A DNA stretch of 64,000 nt, from contig NC_071668.1 of the NCBI RefSeq assembly GCF_028554725.1, forward strand, positions 76,726,719 to 76,790,718, written 5' to 3'. Source of the stretch: Zeugodacus cucurbitae. Lineage: Eukaryota; Arthropoda; Insecta; Diptera; Tephritidae. Positions within the stretch are counted from its first letter, which is position 1, and every line of letters begins with the position of its first letter. Below the pieces are notes generated by a model that did no database searches, was not told the origin of the DNA, and was given only the letters and a program-made list of their open reading frames with translations. Below, piece by piece: positions 57,345-64,000 of the stretch. The translations under genes and the position numbers were made by a program.

Positions 57345-60340
57345 TAAGTGGAAGGAAACAAATATAGGGTTGAGTCTGAGTGGATATACAAGTAAATGTC
57401 AGGCTCGTTAGACACCACATCCACCTCACTACGATGGATGTTTGTAACGACTGGCCTCGTTTATGGAATCAATCGGATAAGATCTACAGAAATCCTTCTC
57501 CTGTGGGGAAAACGAACTGAAAGCCCTATCAAAAAATCGTAGGCAATGGATATATTTTTTGCGGTCCTCTAGGAGCCGGGATAACTAAGAAAGGAAATTA
57601 ATTATTTCCAGAACTTCCAGAAACGATTGTTACAGATATTAAATTTAAATTTTCCGCGTATCAGTTACTCATTTCACATATGTCTTCTAAGAGATGTATG
57701 AATTCCTTGACACAATGGCAGCCAATCACTATAAATGGTTGCAGTTACAGTGTAGTCTTGCTGTCGGCGTCGCACTGCAAGCAATTACATGCATTGCTCA
57801 CGCTCAAACGACTGCCGCAGCTTGATTACGAGCGCTAGTAATGCGCCATATGCGCTGGCGTCGACAATGAGCTACTTGATATAAAATCAAATCAAGTACC
57901 TGCAAGAGCGTTAATATACTATATTGCTAAACTGCAATTACCGTTAAGTGTCTGAGAGCAATGCTACACCACGGCACTTCAGCGCTGCAGTGAGGGAGCC
58001 TGTGAAGGGAGCACCTTAGCACCAATGACGGTGGCAATATTGCAAATGTGTGTGTTTTTACTATTTCAATGTTTTCACAGTTGTTGTTGTTGTTGTTGCA
58101 TGCTATATATTTTTCCATTTTTCACAAACGGTAAATGTTTACAAATACCGTTTCATGATACTCATCGTATTTGCAATGCGTTGCTCAGCTACTTTGCTGA
58201 TTTCACATTTCACGAATGTGTGAGGGCTGGCATGTGTGTGTGTGTCCCTGTGAGTGTCCTTTTGTGTGTGTGTGTGTTTGTAGTTGTGTGATTGCTTGTA
58301 AGCTGCAAATATTTTCAATTCCTCTAACACGTATCGATGTCGATGCCATTCCGATGATAAGCGTAGCACAAAAAGTGCCGATGATAGACGATAGGTAGCT
58401 GAGGCAGCTGAGTTGTTTGTGTTTGTTGAGCAAAAGTGGCTGGTAACAGGAGTAGTCAACACGTTGGTCGGATGGCAGGTTACAGTTAGTTATGTGCGTG
58501 ACTCTGTGTGTGTGTGTGTGTTTGCAGTTGAAAGGAAGCCAGTTCAACTGAGCCAAAGCTAAATGTGGCCAGAGTGTTGCCGGTGTATGCAGGGGTCTAG
58601 CATGAATGGAAGCTTGCAACTATGAATCCACAATGCAGTGCTTCATGTGTGTGAGCAACTACTGTCTGGCAGCAAAGTTCATGTTCAGCTCCTTGCGAAC
58701 GCACACACAATCAAGCGAAGAGTCAAGCATGCCACAAACATGACAAGCATGTGTACATATGTATATTTGTATTGCTGAAGGTGTGTTAGTGTGTGTGTCA
58801 GCTAAGCATGTGTTTCCACACACTTTATACCGTTATATATGTATGTCTGTAGTCAGTGTATGTGTCAGACAGATGCTTGTTCATATTTCAATGTCTTGCC
58901 ATGAAGAAACGTGTTCGACTTGCCGACGACTTGTGTGATTTTTTAGCTCTTTCAACAGTCCACGCTTCACTCTTCATACTTCACCCTTCATCCTTCATCT
59001 TACATCCCTCATGCTTCATCCTGTGCCCGTTCGTGCTGCGCCTTGTGTGTGTCTTTCATTTTACGGTTTCTTCATGCAAGTTCACGCACTGATTTTTATT
59101 TGTATTTGTTATTTGCAGTTGAAAAAGTGAGCATCAAGCATCTAGCTGACAACTTGCCACATACAAAATGACTAAAGGATAAGCGTAAAGTCACACACAC
59201 ATCTACACATTTCTCTCTGTGTGTGTGTGTGTCAATGGCGGCTGTGAGTCGTAGTGAGCCGCACGCACTGTTTACATGGCCTCGAGCTGAGTGGCAGGGG
59301 TGACAGTAGACGGGCTATTTTATTGACGCATTTCGTTAATCAGCTCAGTCTCACGTTGCCACTGTACAATGTATGCGTGTGTGTGTTTATACATGTGTAT
59401 CCATAATCTTAAGCCCATTTCCGTAGGCGATTGGCTGATAGCATTTCCTGTTCTTTTAGTTATTTAGATATCTATTGAGAAAATATTCAAAAAATTATTT
59501 CTTACTGTGTTTAAAGTACATACTTAGCAGCACCGTTATGTATTATGCGTAACGTGCTGCCAGTTTGAGATTGTGCTGTGAATTTTAAGATAACTGTGTT
59601 ATTTTAGAAAGTCTACCGGGTATTAAATGATGATAATATAGATGAACTATGTATATGGTTCTACATGGGCGCTACATATAAATGGACAGGTGCCCTTGCA
59701 GTTACTCTCATGTGAAGAAGGAAAATCGACATAGAAAGACCATTATTTATGGATATAGAATAGAATCTGAAATGCTAAAATAGCGAATCATATTGCTGAA
59801 CTACTCATTATGTGCTACCAAATACGAGGAATACTTATAGAAGGATCTTTGGAACAATGTGGAAGACAAGTAGACCTAAGTATTCGGATTATATTACAAT
59901 ACGAGAATTATGAGAATGTTCTTCGCTGAGATCAATATCTCTCTAGCTAAATAATTATTGAAACTTTAAATAGTATTCGATCCGGAGAGCTAGGGATGTA
60001 TTTTGAAAGTCAGCCAATCTTACCGATCTTGATCCTTAGGACAAAATTCTGCCAAGCCTAATTTCAAACAAGCGATATATTCCTCCCTTCATTAAAAGTC
60101 GGTCAAGGTTGACAAGCATTCTACTGCATCTGAAACGTAGATTAAAGGGTGTCTCATGGAAAGTACCAATAGTAAATATTACTTTCTAATTTGTTACCTA
60201 ATACTGAGGTAAATGTAAAGTGATCCATATGAGTGTGACAAACCATTTTACTAAGGTAGGTAGGTAGGTAGGAGTGCTGTCCTGTTTTAGTTCGGGCTCA
60301 ATTAGCACTATCTGTGCCATTTTGATGCACTAGTCGCTGA
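57345..60340. other. Probable intron DNA, TG/CA-rich
   Basis: TG/CA microsatellites at about 58231-58243, 58263-58280, 58504-58522 and 59215-59232. No gene is supported. A (GTAG)n tract lies at 60254-60273. Confidence 0.5.
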
Positions 60341-60344
60341 CCTT

Positions 60345-60975
60345 TTATTTTATTTTATTTTTTTTTTTTATTTGCTGTCTTCTTTAAGCTTCTCGTTCAA
60401 ACCACTTTGTGGTTTCGATGAAGCTACTTATATCCATTATGCTTTTTGTAGACATCCATTCGAGGTTTGATGCTTGATGGATTCCCAGTGTTCTGTGACG
60501 GATCTGCGATAGGGCTGGGCATTCACAGAGGAAGTGGAAAATTGTTTCTTTATTCCCTGTTAGTTCGCAGCTTCGGCATATGTTATTGTAGGGCATACCC
60601 ATTTTCGACGCATGTTCTCCAAATGGCCAATGCCCTGTAATGGTAGCAGTTAGTCTGAAAATATTGTTTCTTGACTTATTTAATAAGTCGTTGGTTCTCT
60701 TCATGTCATATTTTGGCCATATCTGTTTGGTTAGTTTGCATTTTGTTGTATTTTCCCATCTGTTATTTGCTAATTGTTGAAATTCTAAATTAAGCTCTCT
60801 TCTGATCGAGCCTAGCGGGCTTGGTATTAATTCGGCCTCCGATTCGTTCAGACAAGCCCCTGTCTTTGCCAGCTCGTCTGCTTTTTCGTTGCCGAAAATG
60901 TTCCTGTGGCCGGGAACCCATACCAAGTCTAGGATGTGCTTGTCTTCTAGCTTGTCTTCTAAGGTATGGACAAAC
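60345..60975 (-). mobile_element. LINE C-terminus: RNase H end and Cys finger
   Basis: On the minus strand, an open frame carries HILDLVWVPGHRNIFGNEKA (last catalytic part of RNase H), LNKSRNNIFRLTATITGHWP, the finger CRSCELTGNKETIFHFLCEC, and SNLEWMSTKS, ending at 60384. An A-rich (TAAAA)n tail follows at 60372-60345. It is 5'-truncated near 60965, where unrelated DNA begins. The frame is intact over about 190 codons, so this insertion is younger than its relative at 17.9-18.3 kb. Confidence 0.85.
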
Positions 60976-61405
60976 AAGGACCGTCGAACCATTACAAAAG
61001 AAGTAGAAGATATTTTTAATCTTAAACAGACCTTAGAAAAGAAAATACTATTTGTGAAGAATCTTAGAAGCAATCAACCCGCTTGGCCGATGTGGAGGAG
61101 AATTATCAGAGAAAGGTTATTAATTCAAGAACCAAAAAAATAAGTGCTAGACACTTGATCCTCCCTTAAGTAAAACGAGTTAGGTCTATCCAACCTTAGT
61201 CAAAGTTCAGATCTATAGCTAAGTAGAATAAAAAGCTTTCCGGTCTTCAGAATTCCATTCCGATGATGATAATCACTGATCGGACAGAGTCGCAAGAGGC
61301 TGAAAATAACATTTTGTAAATCTGTGGCATTTATTATATAGTTGCCGGCCGGGTCTTCCAAGATTTGGGAACTGATATCAGGAAATTCTCGAAAATTAAA
61401 AAATT
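60976..61405. other. Non-coding DNA
   Basis: A short plus-strand frame ends at 61143 (Lys/Arg-rich, VEDIFNLKQTLEKKI). It might be a scrap of another element. No family recognised. Confidence 0.4.
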
Positions 61406-61407
61406 AA

Positions 61408-62497
61408 ACAACACCTAAAACTAAAAGAGTTAGATATAGAGTCATATATACCAAAGTGATCAGGGTGACGAGTAGATTTGAAATCCGGATGTCTGTCCGT
61501 CCGTCCGTCTGTCCGTCTGTCCGTCTGTGCAAGCTGTAACTTGAGTAAAAATTAAGATATCTTGACGAAACTTGACACAAATATTCCGTGGCACCATAAG
61601 AAGGTCAAGTTCGAAAATGGGCGGAATCGGACCATTGCCACGCCCACAAAATGACGAAAACCAAAAACACATAAAGTGTCATAACTAAGCCATAAATGAA
61701 GTTATAAAAGTAAAATTTGGAATAAAGGATCGCACTATGAGGGGGCATAATTGGATGTAATTTTTTTGGGGAAGTGGGCGTGGCCCCGCCCACAAATCGG
61801 TTATTTGTATTTAACTCGCAAACCAATAAAGCTATATAAACCAAACTTCTGCAGTCGGTTCTCTTACGTACCCCACCACACACCATGAAAATAGTTGAAA
61901 TCGGATAATAACCACGCCCACCTCCCATACAAAGGTTAGGTTGACAATTACTAAAAGTGGGTTAACTAACTAACAAAAACGTCAGAGACACTAAATTTTT
62001 CAGAAGAAATAGCAGAAGGGAGCTGTACTCATATTTTTTTACAAAATGGAAAATGGGCGTGGCGTGGAAAATGATGACACGTGTGAAAAATGGATGAAAT
62101 CGGTTCACAACCACGACAACTTCCCATGTAACTCAATTTTGAACTCCATCTTATTCTTTCACTTTATAATATATACATAAGGAACCAATGATGATAGCGA
62201 AATAAAACTTTACACAAATACTGTATATGATCTGTAGCATCACTTGTGAAAAATCGGACTATAACTTTTCAAAGCCCCGAATACCGAATATGAAGAATTC
62301 AGTGTCCCATGGTAATTTTTCATCGAAAATTTCGGTAAATCTCTCATGTATCTTAATTTAATTCCCTACCTCTCATATACCTAATTATAGGATTTTCAAA
62401 TTGGGTCAAATTGTGTGTTATCTTAATAAAAATATATCAATAAATTGCGAGAGTATAAAATGTTCGGTTGCACCCGAACTTAGCCTTTCCTTACTTG
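61408..62497 (+). repeat. Long dispersed repeat, copy 4
   Basis: Contains AACTAAAAGAGTTAGATATAG, repeated GTCCGTCTGTCC, and GGGCGTGGCCCCGCCCAC. The right end is TTGCGAGAGTATAAAATG, hairpin TTCGGTTGCACCCGAA and CTTAGCCTTTCCTTACTTG. It is the longest copy in the window, though the extreme left end (TATACTCTCGCAA) is absent. Confidence 0.8.
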
Positions 62498-64000
62498 TTG
62501 TTTTTCCTTTTCATTAGATGTTGGTAAGTTTCAACAAGTGATTGCTATTTTCTCAATAACCACAGTCGTTATTTCCAGCAGCGATATCTACCGTCTTGTA
62601 GTATTACTTACAAATCATACTTTATAGCAGAGTTGCATTTCATCTACAACTCGATTAGAATTCGATTAAATATTAATGTAAAAAAAATAGATTTTTAGTT
62701 TGTATGGTAAATCGATCTCAATCAGCGCTTTAATCTAACAAAGGCCAGTTAATTGATCAATTAGCTCCTGTACGAAAAGGCTTTTAGACTAATTCTGATC
62801 CTACGACAGTAGGTTCTACGTAATCGGCACGCATCCGGATTTTTATCCGACTAAGTACTGTGAAATTGGCAACATTCCTTAAAATCATTTGGGGAATGTT
62901 TTATATCGCCACAACAACAACAGGAACAACTAATTCCGAACTCATCTCTTGCTTGAAAATCTGCATCATTGAACAATTTCCCACTTATTTACCGTTAAAA
63001 AACATTTCAGCCGGCATATGTCGCCACATATTCTGGCAGTTGTCTCGCTTCCCATCCTTCCAGCCCCACACATATTGTTTTTCAATACTTTCCAAAGTTT
63101 TGTTTATCAAATCAGGGGTAATTTATTAAGCCCCAATGCAAAAACACATAAATTTATGCGCATTTGTGCGCCGGTGTGTGTGCATCCCTGGAAATTTCAT
63201 TAAAAAACGAGTTGCGAAACTTTGCGTGCACACCGAGTACCACAACAGCAGCGAGTGTGCAATGAGTGTGAAAGATATTCGAGGCAAACTTAAGTTTTCT
63301 GCAAAGTTGTGTCATCATGCCACACACTTCTCTCGCACGCTCCGCTTGTTACCTTCTTGTCTCCACATGTGTGTGGGTGTGTGTGAATAATTTTGTTTCT
63401 TATTTTTTCGTCGATTCGTTAATCTTGCATAAAAATTGATGGCCCGTTTGTTGTTGCAAGCAAGCAACTTCTGTTGCTGCAACATGCTGGCATATCACTT
63501 ATGCGGACAATTTCGTGGTTAAATTATGTTTGTTTTTGTTTTTGGCTTTCTTTTCTTGTTCTGCTTGGCTTTCCCATGCCATTTCATGCTTTATTTCTTA
63601 CTTTTTGCTGTGTTTTTTTTATATATTCCTTCAGGGTTTGCCTGCATTGTCATCCATGGCGTATGTGGAATTTGTCATTAGGTGTCAGCGCGCAGCCAAC
63701 AAGCGGAGACACAAACTTTTGCTCAACTTACTTTTTGATCGTTATTAATATGAGTTTGCCAGGGCAAGCGGAATGTGTGTCATGTGTGGGCGGGATGTTT
63801 GCGTAATGAAAGACAAATGGTTGAGGAGATTCGCAAATTTATGCGGGTTACTTTACTTGGTTGTGGACTAACGGCACCTCGAATTAGTCATTAGTGACGT
63901 TGTGTGCTTTTTCTGTTCGAGTAAGTGCGTGCAAGTATTCAGATGGACTGAATTTATACCTAAATAAAACACTTTATTTCTTAAGTCAAAACGGAGCATA
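62498..64000. other. Probable intron DNA
   Basis: No gene supported. Open frames at 62860-63129 and 63474-63806 are AT-rich with hydrophobic residues, and lack motifs or splice context. Confidence 0.5.

Noticed and set aside
60889..61143. 84-codon plus-strand frame as a gene
   Set aside because: Its first half is the antisense of the LINE RNase H region; the rest is short and unrecognised.

Overview
The window looks like dipteran genomic DNA, most likely from a tephritid fruit fly (Bactrocera, Zeugodacus or Ceratitis type). The sequence shows short (62 bp) and very long introns, abundant CAA/TTG and TG/CA low-complexity DNA, and several Tc1/mariner remnants. Some of these have a DD41D transposase of the kind described from Ceratitis rosa. 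The assignment to tephritids is an inference from these repeats, not from a database match.

Only two host-gene signals can be supported. (1) On the minus strand, 22901 to 21496, there is a two-exon gene for a 447-residue protein. It has an N-terminal signal peptide and a C-terminus ending in CDEL, which resembles an ER-retention signal. I do not recognise its family. (2) On the plus strand, 34532..34638, there is a single 107-bp exon with good splice sites. It encodes the start of the first immunoglobulin domain of a DIP/Lachesin-type cell-adhesion protein (Dpr-interacting protein family). The rest of that gene is not visible, so everything after 34638, and probably much before 34532, is likely long intron. 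The minus-strand gene may be nested in that intron.

The rest is non-coding DNA carrying mobile-element remnants. From left to right: a DD41D mariner split by a truncated LINE with a 14-bp target-site duplication (1-717); LINE RNase H remains (2.5-3.2 kb); a tandem array built from a transposon end (5.36-6.0 kb); a long dispersed repeat (7.0-7.95 kb); a mariner-derived MITE (8.6-8.9 kb); a 252-bp duplication (10.75-11.14 kb); a reverse-transcriptase scrap (13.7 kb); a TTAA-flanked piggyBac-like MITE (16.7-17.4 kb); a LINE tail (17.9-18.3 kb); two DD41D mariners (24.1-25.1 and 26.46-27.41 kb); a LINE scrap (28.2-28.8 kb); a decayed DD34D mariner (30.7-31.9 kb); a 750-bp GAATAT satellite (40.04-40.8 kb); an 88-bp tandem pair (42.2 kb); LINE and long-repeat copies (44.86-46.56 kb); TTAA-type and mariner MITEs (50.1-51.2 kb); another long repeat (51.7-52.7 kb); a 621-bp TIR element (54.96-55.58 kb); a minus-strand DD41D mariner and LINE end (56.0-57.3 kb); a minus-strand LINE RNase H end (60.35-60.97 kb); and a fourth long repeat (61.4-62.5 kb).

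I saw no CRISPR array, operon, rRNA or tRNA gene, and no clear new multi-gene system. The most interesting items are the CDEL protein gene, the DIP exon in a very large intron, and the tandem repeats that grew from transposon ends.
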